Source of the DNA: UBA9464 sp003445095
GTDB lineage: Bacteria > Verrucomicrobiota > Verrucomicrobiia > Limisphaerales > UBA9464
Reading direction: 5' to 3'
Assembly: GCA_035437945.1 (NCBI GenBank)
Contig: DAOMZG010000001.1
Location: 22,311 to 86,310 of the forward strand
Length of the DNA stretch: 64,000 bases
In this document: one piece after another, positions 7,250-16,448 of the stretch
How positions within the stretch are numbered: the stretch's first letter is position 1
How the letters are laid out: every line of letters begins with the position of its first letter
Made by a program: the position numbers and the translations under genes
Notes under the pieces: generated by a model
Told to the model about the DNA's origin: nothing
The model's input: the letters and a program-made list of their open reading frames with translations, nothing else
The model's database searches: none

Positions 7250-8779
7250 ATGCCCGGTCAAAATCCCGCGGTTCACCGCACGCCTTCGCCGAAACATTCT
7301 TCTCTCCTTCAATCACCGACGCTTCCACACCCCCGTCGTCTGCTGGGTTCGATTCGGCGATCAGTGGTCGTGGGCCTGAGTGTTGCACTCCTGGGCGCTG
7401 ACCTCCTCTCGGCGAGGGCGGAACCCCGGTCCGTACCGGCCGCCGAACAGACGGCGCTAGACCGCTATGTCGCTCAGCCAGACCCGAGCTATTCCTGGAA
7501 GATGGCAATGTCGATGCGCGACGAAAGCGCTACCGGCTACGCCCTTGATCTCATTTCCCAGACCTGGCGCACCACCAACGAAGTCAATCAACCCACTTGG
7601 CGACATTGGTTGTTGGTGGTCAAACCGGACAATCTTGCTCACACGACGGGCCTGCTCTTCATCTCCGGAGGGAACAATAAAGCTTCCAAGCCCCCAACTC
7701 CAACCCGCGAGCTTATTCGCATTGCGAAAGACACTCGTTGCGTGGTGGCGGAACTGAAGATGGTTCCCAATCAACCGCTGATTTTCGGAGGCGATGGTCA
7801 GGAGCGGACGGAAGATGACCTAATCGGATACACCTGGGACAAGTTCCTGCGGACGGGCGATGAGACTTGGCCTGCCCGGTTGCCGATGACCAAGGCGGCG
7901 GTGCGCGCCATGGATGCCGTCACCGAGTTTCTCGCGTCGGAGGCCGGCGGGAAAGCGACCGTGGACACCTTCGTAGTGGCCGGGGGGTCCAAGCGGGGTT
8001 GGACCACGTGGACCACTGCCGCCGTGGATCGCCGGGTTGTGGCGATTTGTCCGATCGTCATCGACGTGTTGAATGTGACGAAATCCATGGACCATCACTA
8101 TCGCGCCTATGGTTTTTATGCGCCCGCCGTTGGCAACTACTCCGAGCAGCATCGGATCATGGATTGGTTGGGAACGCCGGAAATGGAGGTGTTGAACAAG
8201 ATCGAAGACCCGTTCAGCTATCGTGAGCGATTTACCATACCCAAGCTGCTCCTCAATGCGGCGGGCGACCAATTCTTCCTGCCCGATTCCTCACAGTTCT
8301 ATTTCAACGAACTACCCGCGCCCAAATACCTTCGGTACGTGGCGAACACCGATCACTCAATGCGCGGAAGTGACGCCTACGAAACGCTGCTCGCCTGGCA
8401 ATATGCCATCGCGAATCAAGTCCCGCTGCCGCGATTCACTTGGCAGCATGAACCTGACGGGACCTTGAAAATTACGACTCAAGACGTCCCCAAAGAAGTC
8501 GTGTTGTGGACCGGATACAATTCTGGCGTCCGTGACTTCCGCATGGAAGTGGCCGGCTCGGTATACAAGTCCGTACCGTTGGCCCCGGTCGAACCGGGGA
8601 CCTACGTGGCCAGCGTCCCGAAGCCGGCCGAAGGCTGGACGGCCTATTTTGCGGAACTGACCTATGACGTGGGAGCGGTGACGCCCCTGAAACTTACAAC
8701 AGATGTTCGCGTGACGCCGGATGAATTGCCATTCGACGGACCGCACCCCAAGTCGCCGAAGGGATTTCTGCAAAAGTGA
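7250..8779 (+). CDS. PhoPQ-activated pathogenicity-related (PqaA-like) protein
   Basis: Exported alpha/beta-hydrolase-like protein of the PhoPQ_related family (PF10142), about 509 residues. A hydrophobic signal segment (VVVGLSVALLGADLLSARA) precedes the mature domain. Conserved stretches include LLFISGGNN, the lysine/asparagine-rich TRELIRIAKDT region, the nucleophile-elbow-like VAGGSKRGWTTW, the DVLNVTKSMDHHYRAYGFYAPAVGNYS region (two overlapping pieces) and LLNAAGDQFFLPDSS with NTDHSM near the expected catalytic acid and histidine. Function in this family is poorly known. The frame opens with a GTG at 7181, but residues before the ATG at 7250 look random. The true start is uncertain by up to 30 codons. 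Spacing to the upstream gene is short, so co-transcription is possible. Confidence 0.88.
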   Translation: MPGQNPAVHRTPSPKHSSLLQSPTLPHPRRLLGSIRRSVVVGLSVALLGADLLSARAEPRSVPAAEQTALDRYVAQPDPSYSWKMAMSMRDESATGYALDLISQTWRTTNEVNQPTWRHWLLVVKPDNLAHTTGLLFISGGNNKASKPPTPTRELIRIAKDTRCVVAELKMVPNQPLIFGGDGQERTEDDLIGYTWDKFLRTGDETWPARLPMTKAAVRAMDAVTEFLASEAGGKATVDTFVVAGGSKRGWTTWTTAAVDRRVVAICPIVIDVLNVTKSMDHHYRAYGFYAPAVGNYSEQHRIMDWLGTPEMEVLNKIEDPFSYRERFTIPKLLLNAAGDQFFLPDSSQFYFNELPAPKYLRYVANTDHSMRGSDAYETLLAWQYAIANQVPLPRFTWQHEPDGTLKITTQDVPKEVVLWTGYNSGVRDFRMEVAGSVYKSVPLAPVEPGTYVASVPKPAEGWTAYFAELTYDVGAVTPLKLTTDVRVTPDELPFDGPHPKSPKGFLQK

Positions 8780-8813
8780 CGTCTTCGCACTCGCGGTGCG
8801 GGTCAAGCGCATC

Positions 8814-9098
8814 ATGGCTTCGCCTCCGGAAATCTGCCCGAATTGCGGTGCCTTGGTGCCGGAAACAGCCCAGGCGTGTCCAGAATGTGGCGCTGACGAG
8901 GAAACGGGTTGGAACGATACCGCCCTGGAACAACGGCTTGGCATTGCGGATCCCGACGACTTCGACGCAGAGGAATGGGCGCGTGAAGAAGCAGGCGAGG
9001 CGCGCCGGAGACCGTTAGCGGCGTTGTGGTGGATTACCGCGACGCTGTTGCTGTTGGCGGTAGTTGGATTGCTGGTGCGGGGTTACTGGTGGCATTGA
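8814..9098 (+). CDS. zinc-ribbon single-pass membrane protein
   Basis: A 94-residue protein. The N-terminus carries a zinc ribbon with two CPxCG knuckles, ICPNCGALVP and ACPECGADEE, which should bind one Zn2+ through four cysteines. An acidic linker (about residues 30-65) is followed by one transmembrane helix, LWWITATLLLLAVVGLLVRG, near the C-terminus. This is a common small membrane protein type with no known function. The frame is open further upstream, but the ATG at 8814 starts directly before the zinc ribbon. It lies 34 bp after the PqaA-like gene and about 76 bp before the ABC transporter ATPase, so the genes may be transcribed together. Confidence 0.85.
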   Translation: MASPPEICPNCGALVPETAQACPECGADEETGWNDTALEQRLGIADPDDFDAEEWAREEAGEARRRPLAALWWITATLLLLAVVGLLVRGYWWH

Positions 9099-9174
9099 AA
9101 CGATATCGGGAGTGTGGAGGCGAAATGCGATTTCGCGTGTTTCCCTTAGCGGGCTCTGCGAGGAAATGGCCGAC

Positions 9175-9936
9175 ATGATCGAGGTGGAGGGACTGACGAA
9201 GCTGTACGGGGACTTTGCGGCCGTGACAGATCTCTCGTTTGTGGTTCGCTCGGGCCAGTTGCTGGGGCTGGTAGGACCCAATGGCGCCGGGAAAACCAGC
9301 ACGCTGCGCTGCCTCGCTGGAATCATCCCGCCGACGCGCGGCCGGGTTCAGATTGCGGGTCACGATCTGGCTCAAGCGCCTGTCGCCGCGAAGCAAGAGC
9401 TGGCCTTCTTTCCCGACGAACCTCGCTTGTTCGATTATCTCACCATTCGACAACACCTCGAATTCACTGCGAGGTTGTATCAGGTTGCCGACGCGGCCGC
9501 GCGGATTCCACCGCTGCTGACGGAACTCGAATTGACGGATCGGGCGGATCATTTGCCGGCGGAGTTGTCGCGCGGGATGAAACAGAAGGTTGCGTTGGCG
9601 TGCGGACTCATTCACTCGCCCAAAGTCGTATTCTTCGATGAGCCCTTGACCGGACTCGATCCGCTCGCGATTCGTCGCATGAAGGACACGATTCGCCGGC
9701 TGGGCCAAGAAGGGGCCGCGATCGTGATCAGTTCGCACCTATTGCATCTCCTCGAAGAGCTGTGCAGCCATGTGCTCATTCTCAAGAAGGGAGTAAGAGT
9801 TGCTTACGGGACGCTCGCCGAAGTGCGTCAAGAATTCGCCGGACATGAAGGTGCGAGCTTGGAGGACGTGTTCATTCGGATTGCCACGGACGATTCGGCT
9901 GGCGCAGTGCCTCCGGTCCAAGCTCCGCCGGCCTAA
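9175..9936 (+). CDS. ABC transporter ATP-binding protein
   Basis: Cytoplasmic ATPase of an ABC-2 type exporter, 253 residues. The Walker A motif GPNGAGKTS, the Q-loop region near ELAFFPDEPRLFDYLT, the signature LSRGMKQKVALACGL (ABC consensus LSGGQ, here LSRGM), Walker B VVFFDEPLTGLDP and the switch-region SSHLLHLLEELC are all intact. The ATG at 9175 is preferred because GAGGAA lies at good ribosome-binding distance and the protein then begins with the canonical MIEVEGLTKLYG; the in-frame ATG at 9166 is an alternative. The membrane partner is the ABC exporter gene starting at 10169, separated by a repeat-bearing 232-bp spacer. Confidence 0.95.
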   Translation: MIEVEGLTKLYGDFAAVTDLSFVVRSGQLLGLVGPNGAGKTSTLRCLAGIIPPTRGRVQIAGHDLAQAPVAAKQELAFFPDEPRLFDYLTIRQHLEFTARLYQVADAAARIPPLLTELELTDRADHLPAELSRGMKQKVALACGLIHSPKVVFFDEPLTGLDPLAIRRMKDTIRRLGQEGAAIVISSHLLHLLEELCSHVLILKKGVRVAYGTLAEVRQEFAGHEGASLEDVFIRIATDDSAGAVPPVQAPPA

Positions 9937-9953
9937 GCCGGACAATTCAGTTC

Positions 9954-10112
9954 AACCACAAATAGACACGAATGAACACCAATAGGCAGAGGTCAAAACA
10001 AAGCTCTCGGAGGAGCGGGTCGTGGTCACTGAAAAGTGAGTCCGACCAGCCAGCGTCGTCCCGCGAAATTATCGGTCGATTGGTGTGAATTGGTGTCCAT
10101 TCGTGGTTTTTC
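9954..10112. repeat. imperfect inverted repeat (aaccac..gacac..aat family)
   Basis: The sequence around 9954-9985 (aaccacaaatagacacgaat then gaacaccaat) is matched on the opposite strand by 10078-10112. The two arms share about 26 of 30 positions and enclose about 100 bp. Repeats of this type, built from variants of cacgaatggacaccaat, recur in intergenic DNA of many environmental bacteria. Here it sits between the two genes of an ABC exporter. No coding function is seen. Confidence 0.65.
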
Positions 10113-10168
10113 ACGTTTTTCTACTGCGTGGTTACGGCTAAGCGGGATGCCTCCACGCGCGACAAACA

Positions 10169-11932
10169 ATGCATCTCCGAAGTCTGATTCTGGCCCTGGT
10201 CTTCTTGCAGACCCGATCATTGTTCAACGCGCTGAAGGTGCGCGTGCGCCGACTCAAGCAACCGAAGTATTTGATCGGTGCGGTCGTTGGTTTGGGTTGG
10301 CTGTACCTGTGGTTAGGGCGGGCTCTATTGGGAAATTTCGGATCTCGTCGGACGCCGTTCGAACTGTCAGAGAGTGCCAGCACCCTCATTCAAAGCGGCG
10401 CGGCGTTGGTGCTACTCGTGTTCGTCGCTGCTCAGTGGATCTTCACCAGCTCGCGGGCGGCGCTGCAATTCTCGGAGACCGAACTCGCCTTCCTGCTGCC
10501 GGCCCCGTTGTCCCGGAAAATGCTAATCCGGTACAAACTGCTCCGTGGCCAACTAGGAACTCTGATCTCGGCTCTGGTCTTGACGATCTTCACGGGACGA
10601 TTCGCCGCGGACGGACTGGTTGTGTTCCATGTTCTCGGATGGTGGTTGGTTCTCACGCTGCTAAACCTGCACAGCATCGGCGCGTCGTTTGCAGTGCAAC
10701 GCTTGACCGAGCGCGGTTTGTCTTCCTGGCTGAGACGACTTCTTGCCGTCGGTTTATTTGGAGGCTTGGTCGCTCTGGCGGTGGTGTGGGTCCGGATGTT
10801 GCCGTCGTTACCATCCTTCGCGGACGATCCACGAGTAATCGCTGGTGAATTGAAGGACTGGGCGGAGCTCGCGTTGACGACCGGACCGGGCCCGTGGTTG
10901 TTGTTGCCGTTTCGATGGGCGGTCCATCCCTGGTTCGCGGCGAGCACCGGCGAGTTTCTGCAAGCCTTGGTCCCGGTCGTCGCCTTGCTAGCCATTCACT
11001 ACTGGTGGGTTGAACGAAGCGATGTGGCGTTTGAGGAGGCGTCCTTGGCGCACTCGGAAAAGCGGGCTCAGGTCATGGCGTCCGCGCGAGCGGGCCGGCA
11101 ATCGGGAATCCAGGTCCCCAAAAAGAAAGTTCCCGCGCCGTTCATGTTGGCCTCGCTCGGTTGGCCGCCCATCGGATTGATGTGGAAGAACCTGATCGCC
11201 GGCCGCGCGACTCCCCGCAAACTGGCCTGGTTCAGTGCGGGGGTCGTGATTCTGTCCCTGGTCGCGCGGTGGGGGCCCTGGCCCCAGCCGGCGAAAGTGA
11301 CCCTATGGGGCCTTTCCACTATGACTTTCCTGGCCGTTGCCTTGATGGGGGGCACAAAGGTCAGCTCCGGTTTGCGCCAGGACTTGGGAATGCTTGACGT
11401 CCTGAAGGTTTATCCATTGCCGGGCTGGCAAATCGTCTTGGGTGAAATGCTCGGTCCAGCGATTATAATTTCGGCCGCTCAAGGACTGCTCGCGCTGGCC
11501 GTGGTGTTGACTACGGCATCCATCGGCCCGAATCCGCCGCTCGAGTTTTCCCTCGTGCTCTCCGGGGCGATCGGAGCATTGCTCACGGTAATTCCGCTCA
11601 ATTTCGTCAACGCCATCATTCCCAGCGCCGCGACTTTGCTATTCCCGGCCTGGGCCAAGCCCGGCAAGGACATTCAACAGCCCGGCTTCGAGGCCGTCGG
11701 ACAGCGTCTGCTGTTCGGACTCGCTCAACTCGCCGCCTTATTGCTTGCCCTCGCGCCGGCGGGTGCAATTGCCATCGGCGTGTTCCTCTTGGTCCAATGG
11801 CTTACCGTCCTCGAATTGGCCTTGATTGCCAGCGGCCTCTGCGCTGGGGCAGTACTGGCGGTCGAAGCGGGGTTTGGAGTGCGGCTTCTCGGACGTTTAT
11901 TCGATGGCTACGACGCGTCCTCGGAACAATGA
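10169..11932 (+). CDS. ABC exporter membrane protein
   Basis: A 587-residue integral membrane protein that is the likely permease partner of the upstream ATPase. Many hydrophobic segments are visible, among them LIGAVVGLGWLYLWLGRALL, ALVLLVFVAAQWIF, LLAVGLFGGLVALAVVWV, LVPVVALLAIHYWW and the C-terminal cluster GLAQLAALLLALAPAGAIAI. A long soluble loop lies about residues 285-355. The fold resembles the putative ABC exporter family PF16962, in which one protein has two six-helix halves. The substrate is unknown. ATG 10169 is the first methionine in a sensible context (acaaacaATG). A hairpin follows the stop codon. Confidence 0.85.
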   Translation: MHLRSLILALVFLQTRSLFNALKVRVRRLKQPKYLIGAVVGLGWLYLWLGRALLGNFGSRRTPFELSESASTLIQSGAALVLLVFVAAQWIFTSSRAALQFSETELAFLLPAPLSRKMLIRYKLLRGQLGTLISALVLTIFTGRFAADGLVVFHVLGWWLVLTLLNLHSIGASFAVQRLTERGLSSWLRRLLAVGLFGGLVALAVVWVRMLPSLPSFADDPRVIAGELKDWAELALTTGPGPWLLLPFRWAVHPWFAASTGEFLQALVPVVALLAIHYWWVERSDVAFEEASLAHSEKRAQVMASARAGRQSGIQVPKKKVPAPFMLASLGWPPIGLMWKNLIAGRATPRKLAWFSAGVVILSLVARWGPWPQPAKVTLWGLSTMTFLAVALMGGTKVSSGLRQDLGMLDVLKVYPLPGWQIVLGEMLGPAIIISAAQGLLALAVVLTTASIGPNPPLEFSLVLSGAIGALLTVIPLNFVNAIIPSAATLLFPAWAKPGKDIQQPGFEAVGQRLLFGLAQLAALLLALAPAGAIAIGVFLLVQWLTVLELALIASGLCAGAVLAVEAGFGVRLLGRLFDGYDASSEQ

Positions 11933-11934
11933 AC

Positions 11935-11961
11935 GTCCCAGGCAGCGACTGCTCCTGGGAC
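11935..11961 (+). terminator. hairpin after the ABC exporter gene
   Basis: GTCCCAGG (11935-11942) and CCTGGGAC (11954-11961) form a perfect 8-bp stem, with an inner CAG/CTG pairing extending it across a short bulge. It begins three bases after the stop codon, where a terminator would be expected, but no T-run follows, so it may instead stabilise the 3' end of the message. Confidence 0.4.
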
Positions 11962-12073
11962 GGACGTCCCTAATCTGGCGACCGGCGCAGGGGCCGCGTT
12001 TCGGTTTGAGCGGGGTGTGGCTGAGAAGCGCGCTGCCTTCGATACAGCGGGATGAGGACAGCGATCGGCGGGC

Positions 12074-12358
12074 TCAATGGCCAGTCTCGGCCGGAAGCGC
12101 CGAGCAGTGTTGCCGCACCGCGTTCGTGATGGAAGTCACACTCGCCAAGACCTGCCGGGCAACCGCGGCATCGGCGATTTTGAGCCCGTAGCGCTTGTCG
12201 AGCTCGACCACGAGTTGCAACGCATCCACCGAGTCCAGCCCGAGGCTGCCGGGGCCGAACAAGGGCCGGTCATCGGTAATTTCGGCGGCCGGCACGGACA
12301 GCATCAAAGTGTCCACCAAGAGCGCTCGAATTTCCTCACGAGATTCGCCTTCAGTCAT
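12074..12358 (-). CDS. acyl carrier protein
   Basis: A 94-residue acyl or peptidyl carrier. The phosphopantetheine attachment motif is clear: GSLGLDSVDALQLVVEL, with the modified serine in DSVDAL, and the helix III region near ADAAVARQVLASV. It is too divergent to be called the housekeeping AcpP. No fatty-acid or polyketide synthase gene is adjacent: the neighbours are an ABC exporter and an EamA transporter. It may serve a synthase encoded elsewhere in the genome. The reading frame opens at a TTG (12385), but the ATG at 12358 directly precedes the first amphipathic helix and is preferred. Stand-alone carriers of this kind are frequent in Verrucomicrobia genomes. Confidence 0.85.
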   Translation of the reverse strand: MTEGESREEIRALLVDTLMLSVPAAEITDDRPLFGPGSLGLDSVDALQLVVELDKRYGLKIADAAVARQVLASVTSITNAVRQHCSALPAETGH

Positions 12359-12488
12359 GGCAAGCGCGCAGGCTACCTCAGACAACGTCAGGCTTCAAAG
12401 GATCCCTTGATCCGAGCGGAAGGCCGGGACTCCAATCATTAGCCACACTCACAAAGCTCGAGGCGCGATGCTGATTCGGCCGTACCGG

Positions 12489-13391
12489 TTAAGCTACGTT
12501 ACTTGGCCGGTTTGAACATACCTGATCCGGTGGCGGCGGTTTTGTTTCCCACGCCAGTGCGATGCTCGCGAGCAGAGCCAGGCCAATGCCGATCAACTCG
12601 CGCGATCCGACCCTCTCACCGAAGAAGAGGATCGCCACAGGCACGCTCACCAATGGATACATGGCGGCGAGCGGCGCAATGATCGCTGCCTTGCCCCGGG
12701 CAAATGCCATCATCAAGGCGAAGTTCCCCAAGGCCAGGAAGAGGCCCAGCGTCAAGACCAGAGCCCAGATTCGAGGATTGATCTGGCCACTCGCGACTGG
12801 CTCCCGCCACACGATACCCAAGGCCACGGGGAGGAACGCCACAAAGTACATGAGCGCCGAACGCGGACCGGAAAGATGGTTGGTCGACAATTTTTGAAAG
12901 AACCCCGAGACGCCCCAAAGCAAAAGGGGCAGCAGCGCGATACCCAACGCGCTGCTCAAGAGGCCCCGCTCGCTAGTCACGTTAAACAAGTAGATTGCTC
13001 CGAGAGAAAGTAACACGCCGCCCATTTGAAACCGGTTGAGCTTCTCGTGCAGAAACAGAACCGCCAGCAGCACCGTGACCAACGGATAAAGCGCCGTGAG
13101 CGGAATCACGGTCGCCGCCTTTCCGCCGCGTTGCAGAATATCATAGTAGGCCAAGTTGCCAAAAGCGCTGAGCAAACCTGCTCCGAGCGCAAAGGAGGCC
13201 CCACGTAGCATGGAGCCGGGATTCGTTGACCTCTTGGCGACCGCCAGAACCAACATTAACGGCAGCAGGCCAATGGTGGATAACGCCTGGCTGTGGGTTG
13301 CCGATAGACCGTCGCCGATCAGCTTCGAGAAGACCGCCCACACACCCCATGACACCAGGGCCAGCAATGTCCAGACGAGCCAACGGGGCAT
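12489..13391 (-). CDS. EamA/DMT family transporter
   Basis: Integral membrane protein of about 300 residues with ten predicted helices arranged as two EamA repeats. The first repeat has LLALVSWGVWAVFSKLIGDG and the helix ending LYPLVTVLLAVLFLHEKLNRF; the second repeat mirrors it with LLLWGVSGFFQKLS and MYPLVSVPVAILFFGERVGS. The glutamates in FLHEKL and FFGERV are conserved at these places in the drug/metabolite transporter superfamily. Substrate cannot be predicted. The ATG at 13391 starts just before the first helix; the frame opens earlier at 13430 but those 13 residues are not needed. It lies 51 bp downstream of the Gfo/Idh/MocA gene on the same strand. Confidence 0.9.
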   Translation of the reverse strand: MPRWLVWTLLALVSWGVWAVFSKLIGDGLSATHSQALSTIGLLPLMLVLAVAKRSTNPGSMLRGASFALGAGLLSAFGNLAYYDILQRGGKAATVIPLTALYPLVTVLLAVLFLHEKLNRFQMGGVLLSLGAIYLFNVTSERGLLSSALGIALLPLLLWGVSGFFQKLSTNHLSGPRSALMYFVAFLPVALGIVWREPVASGQINPRIWALVLTLGLFLALGNFALMMAFARGKAAIIAPLAAMYPLVSVPVAILFFGERVGSRELIGIGLALLASIALAWETKPPPPDQVCSNRPSNVA

Positions 13392-13442
13392 CGGCCGATT
13401 GAGCCGAAGAGATTCGCCGTTGGCGAGCAAAGGCGATGAGCC

Positions 13443-14561
13443 TCATTCATTCCGTTGTTCCCGTGTGCGGTCATGCTGTAAATGCGCAGCTTCTTGGAGC
13501 GCGGCTTCGGCAAATTCCGGCACGGTGAACGTGGTCGTTAAGTCGAATGCCTTGCCTTCGCGACCTGATTGTTGCGCCTTCAACATGATCTCCAACACGT
13601 GGCGTGCGTGCTCCGGGGTCACCGACGGTCGCTTCCGGGTTCGGATACATTCGACGAGATGATTCAGGCCATCGGTCCAGTGCCAATCGGGATCAGTTTC
13701 CTTGAAGCATTGCCAACAACCCACTTCGTTTTGCCAAAGTTCATAGCCGTCCGGATCCCAATCATCACCGAGCATTTGGATGGTTCCGGTCGTTCCATAA
13801 ACCTCCAACGCGGGGTTCCGGTACTGCTGCATCGTGAATCCGCTGGTGACCGCGCCGAAGCAACCCCCGCCGAAATCGAGCAAGACTTGAGCGTTATCTT
13901 CGGCCTCGACTCGAATTCGCCGTCCATTGATTTCACGCTCGGGAACGGCGACTCCGGTGAAGGCGGTGACGCGCCGCGCTGGCCCCAACAATCCCGTGAG
14001 GCTGGTGAGGCAGTACACACCCAAATCAAACAAGCAACCGCCACCTGGCCGATAGAACCACTCACTCCAAGAAGGGCCGGCCCAGCCATAGCGCGCGCGA
14101 GCCGAACAAGGTTGCCCGATATCTCCGGCACGAATTCGGCGGGAAAGAATTTGGAACGTGGGGCTTAGCACTGTGAACGGTGCGCATACAAGAAGACCTT
14201 TGCTGCGTTGGGCTGTCGCCAAGACTTTCTCCGCATCGTCCAGCGAAGTGGCCAGCGGCTTCTCCACCAAAACATGCTTTCCTGCTGCCAACGCCTGATC
14301 TGCTAATGCCGCGTGCTCGGACATCGAAGTGAGGATGATGACGATATCGATGTCGGGGTCGGCACAGATCTCCTCGGGCTGGACCGTGAATCGAACGGGT
14401 CCGAGTTCCTGGAGCACTCTCGTCCGTTGGGATTCGCGTCCACAAGCCGCCGTGATCTCAGCCCAACCACGAGCCTTGAGCTTATCCGCCGCCGCGCGGT
14501 AGGCACTCAAGACATTGCCGCAACCAATGATGCCCAGACGAAGAGGAGCCAGGTATGTCAT
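13443..14561 (-). CDS. Gfo/Idh/MocA family oxidoreductase
   Basis: NAD(P)-dependent dehydrogenase of 372 residues, probably acting on a sugar or inositol derivative. The N-terminal Rossmann fold has LGIIGCGNVLSAY (GxGxxx) and the family-diagnostic lysine motif HVLVEKPLATS (EKP). The C-terminal domain carries GGGCLFDLGVYCLTSLTGLLG, where H is often found in place of Y in the D-x-G-x-H motif, and the beta-sheet region EVYGTTGTIQMLGDDWDPDG. No Tat signal is present, so it is cytoplasmic. Its start overlaps the end of the DUF1080 gene by four bases (ATGA), indicating joint translation. Such pairs are widespread in Planctomycetes and Verrucomicrobia and are linked to sugar catabolism. Confidence 0.93.
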   Translation of the reverse strand: MTYLAPLRLGIIGCGNVLSAYRAAADKLKARGWAEITAACGRESQRTRVLQELGPVRFTVQPEEICADPDIDIVIILTSMSEHAALADQALAAGKHVLVEKPLATSLDDAEKVLATAQRSKGLLVCAPFTVLSPTFQILSRRIRAGDIGQPCSARARYGWAGPSWSEWFYRPGGGCLFDLGVYCLTSLTGLLGPARRVTAFTGVAVPEREINGRRIRVEAEDNAQVLLDFGGGCFGAVTSGFTMQQYRNPALEVYGTTGTIQMLGDDWDPDGYELWQNEVGCWQCFKETDPDWHWTDGLNHLVECIRTRKRPSVTPEHARHVLEIMLKAQQSGREGKAFDLTTTFTVPEFAEAALQEAAHLQHDRTREQRNE

Positions 14562-16033
14562 TGAGAACCGGGTAGATCTTTAATGCGCACGTTGCGATGG
14601 CGGACGATTTGGTCGTTGTAGTTTTGCAATCCGACGAAACCAGCCGCAGTGCGGTAATCCGGATCCGTCCACGTGGTGACTAACTTGTCATTGATGCGCA
14701 CCGCGTAGTTCTGCCCCACGCAAGTAATCTCGTAGGTGTTCCATTGTCCTGGCGGTTTGGTGTTGGCACGCGAGGCAGCCTTGAACGGATACACCGAGCC
14801 CGTGCGCCAAGTAGGCTTCTCGGGGTCGGCCTCACCGATTTCAACTTCGTGGCCTTGCTTCACGGCCACCCAAGGATCTTGGCCGGGATGGGGAAACCGC
14901 AGGAACACACCCGAGTCCGCTCCTTCCTGCTCCTGGAGAAACTCACCACGAATTACGAAGTTCGTGAACATTCGATTCGTGTACCACCAGAGCCCCATTC
15001 CACCGATTCCGGTGGCGACTCCGTTTTCCAGTTTGAACTGACCTGGTCCCGATTGCGCCCAGCCTTCATGGGCCGTCGTGCTGAAGAGTGGCACGAAACC
15101 CTTCTCATCGGGCGAACTCGACGGGACGTGCGAGAGGAGCTCCGACGGGATTTCGTTTACTGATTGAACTTCGACTTTCCGAAAGAACACCTCGGCGCCC
15201 TCCGACTGGAGTTGGACTTTGCCACGGGTTAGCGCGAACTCGCGGTCATTTTCCTTGTAACGAGGGTTGACCAAAACAAGCACGACTTGGCCGTTGAGCA
15301 GGTGGATGCCCACGTTTCCCCAGGCGATAACTTCGCACACGTTCCACTCATGGGGCTTCTCGGGATCGATTGCCGAGGTAATTCCTCCGGCGGTAGTAAA
15401 CTGAGGATCGCCCCGTCGATACACGATGCACTCTTCGCCGGGTCCTTCTCCGGGGTAGGGCACCCACGGCTCTCGTTCCAAGACGACGTTTTTGCCTTCG
15501 ATATCCACGTAGCTGCCCGCGACGGACCACCATTGACCGACCCCTCTCTCCATGACGTTACACTCCACCGAACGCATCCAGGCCATACTGCCCGCCCCCT
15601 GCGGTCCGATGCACCAATAGAGGATTCCGGTGTCACGGTGATGTTGTGGCCCATCACGCGGTGGCCACTTCTTCTTGCCCCACTTGTACTCGACGCGGAT
15701 GTGGTGATTGTCGTACTCCGCTTTAGTCGTGATCGCGCCGAAGACCTGTCCCGAGACACGAATCACTGTGGTGCCGTCGAGTTCGACCACGGAGAAAACG
15801 CCCAGCGGATCGGTATTGAGACCGATGGGCTTTTCTTTCGTCGTTGCCGGATCGTGATAACCGCCGCTGGCGGGTCCGAGATACGTGTCCCAGCCCGAGA
15901 GATCGCGTCCGTTGAAGAGTTGAATCCAACGATTGGTCTCCGCCGCCGCTGTTGGACGAGAGGTGACTAGCAGCGCGACAATTCCAGCGAAGACTTGGCA
16001 TCGGGCGCGTGATGGGACGCGGGAGAGTTTCAT
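14558..16033 (-). CDS. secreted DUF1080 protein, two glucosyl-hydrolase-like domains
   Basis: Exported protein of about 491 residues with two copies of the DUF1080 fold (now often annotated 3-keto-disaccharide hydrolase), a concanavalin-like beta-sandwich. The signal peptide is VFAGIVALLVTSRPTAAA. Domain 1 begins WIQLFNGRDLSGWDTYLG and contains RDTGILYWCIGPQGAGSMAW; domain 2 begins FVPLFSTTAHEGWAQSG and contains GADSGVFLRFPHPGQDPW and ends GFVGLQNYNDQIVRHRNVRI. Residues G-x-S-G-V/I-x-(L/F)-R are typical for the family. The ATG at 16033 fits the signal peptide better than the upstream one at 16063. It is translationally coupled with the oxidoreductase gene, and together they could process 3-keto-glycosides (inference). 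Confidence 0.92.
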   Translation of the reverse strand: MKLSRVPSRARCQVFAGIVALLVTSRPTAAAETNRWIQLFNGRDLSGWDTYLGPASGGYHDPATTKEKPIGLNTDPLGVFSVVELDGTTVIRVSGQVFGAITTKAEYDNHHIRVEYKWGKKKWPPRDGPQHHRDTGILYWCIGPQGAGSMAWMRSVECNVMERGVGQWWSVAGSYVDIEGKNVVLEREPWVPYPGEGPGEECIVYRRGDPQFTTAGGITSAIDPEKPHEWNVCEVIAWGNVGIHLLNGQVVLVLVNPRYKENDREFALTRGKVQLQSEGAEVFFRKVEVQSVNEIPSELLSHVPSSSPDEKGFVPLFSTTAHEGWAQSGPGQFKLENGVATGIGGMGLWWYTNRMFTNFVIRGEFLQEQEGADSGVFLRFPHPGQDPWVAVKQGHEVEIGEADPEKPTWRTGSVYPFKAASRANTKPPGQWNTYEITCVGQNYAVRINDKLVTTWTDPDYRTAAGFVGLQNYNDQIVRHRNVRIKDLPGSQ

Positions 16034-16448
16034 AGTGCGACGATTGTGGAGGACATTCGGCATTCTCGACCAAATTCCATGCGATGGGCAACCCCGCAGG
16101 GCAACGTTTCGACGAGCCGAACGCGACTCGGCGAATGGGAGCCTTACTCACGTGAACGGCTCCGTAAACCGTCGCCCCACCCCTACGGTTCATGGAGGGC
16201 GATGTTCCACCGTGGCCCATTAATTACCGAGAGACTGGTGAACACCGCGACGAGGAAAGAACGGAACAGTTTGGCGTGTCGGCTCTCCCGTGATTTCCCG
16301 GTGGAAACACCACGCACGCTGCGGATCTGGATGGGGACGAGGTGGAACTCGTCCTTACCATTTTGACGGAGACCCACAATGCCGCGAATCCCCTCGACCG
16401 CCGAGAGGCTTTCGTTAGGCTCGCCCGCCAACGTTTCAGAAAGACTCT
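16034..16448. other. intergenic spacer between divergent genes
   Basis: About 415 bp separating the DUF1080 gene (minus) from the lipoprotein gene (plus). It should hold both promoters. The short frames here have no family resemblance or signal sequence. A GTTAGGC core-like string occurs near 16410 but lacks the partner arm of an attC site. Confidence 0.5.

Noticed and set aside
10036..10848. 270-codon frame overlapping the ABC exporter start
   Set aside because: It overlaps the strongly supported exporter gene in another frame and has no family resemblance.
16183..16431. 82-codon minus-strand frame between divergent genes
   Set aside because: No family resemblance, no ribosome site, and it lies in the presumed promoter region of both neighbours.
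16405..16440. GTTAGGC string as a second attC core
   Set aside because: No matching left arm with a complementary core is found within 150 bp upstream.
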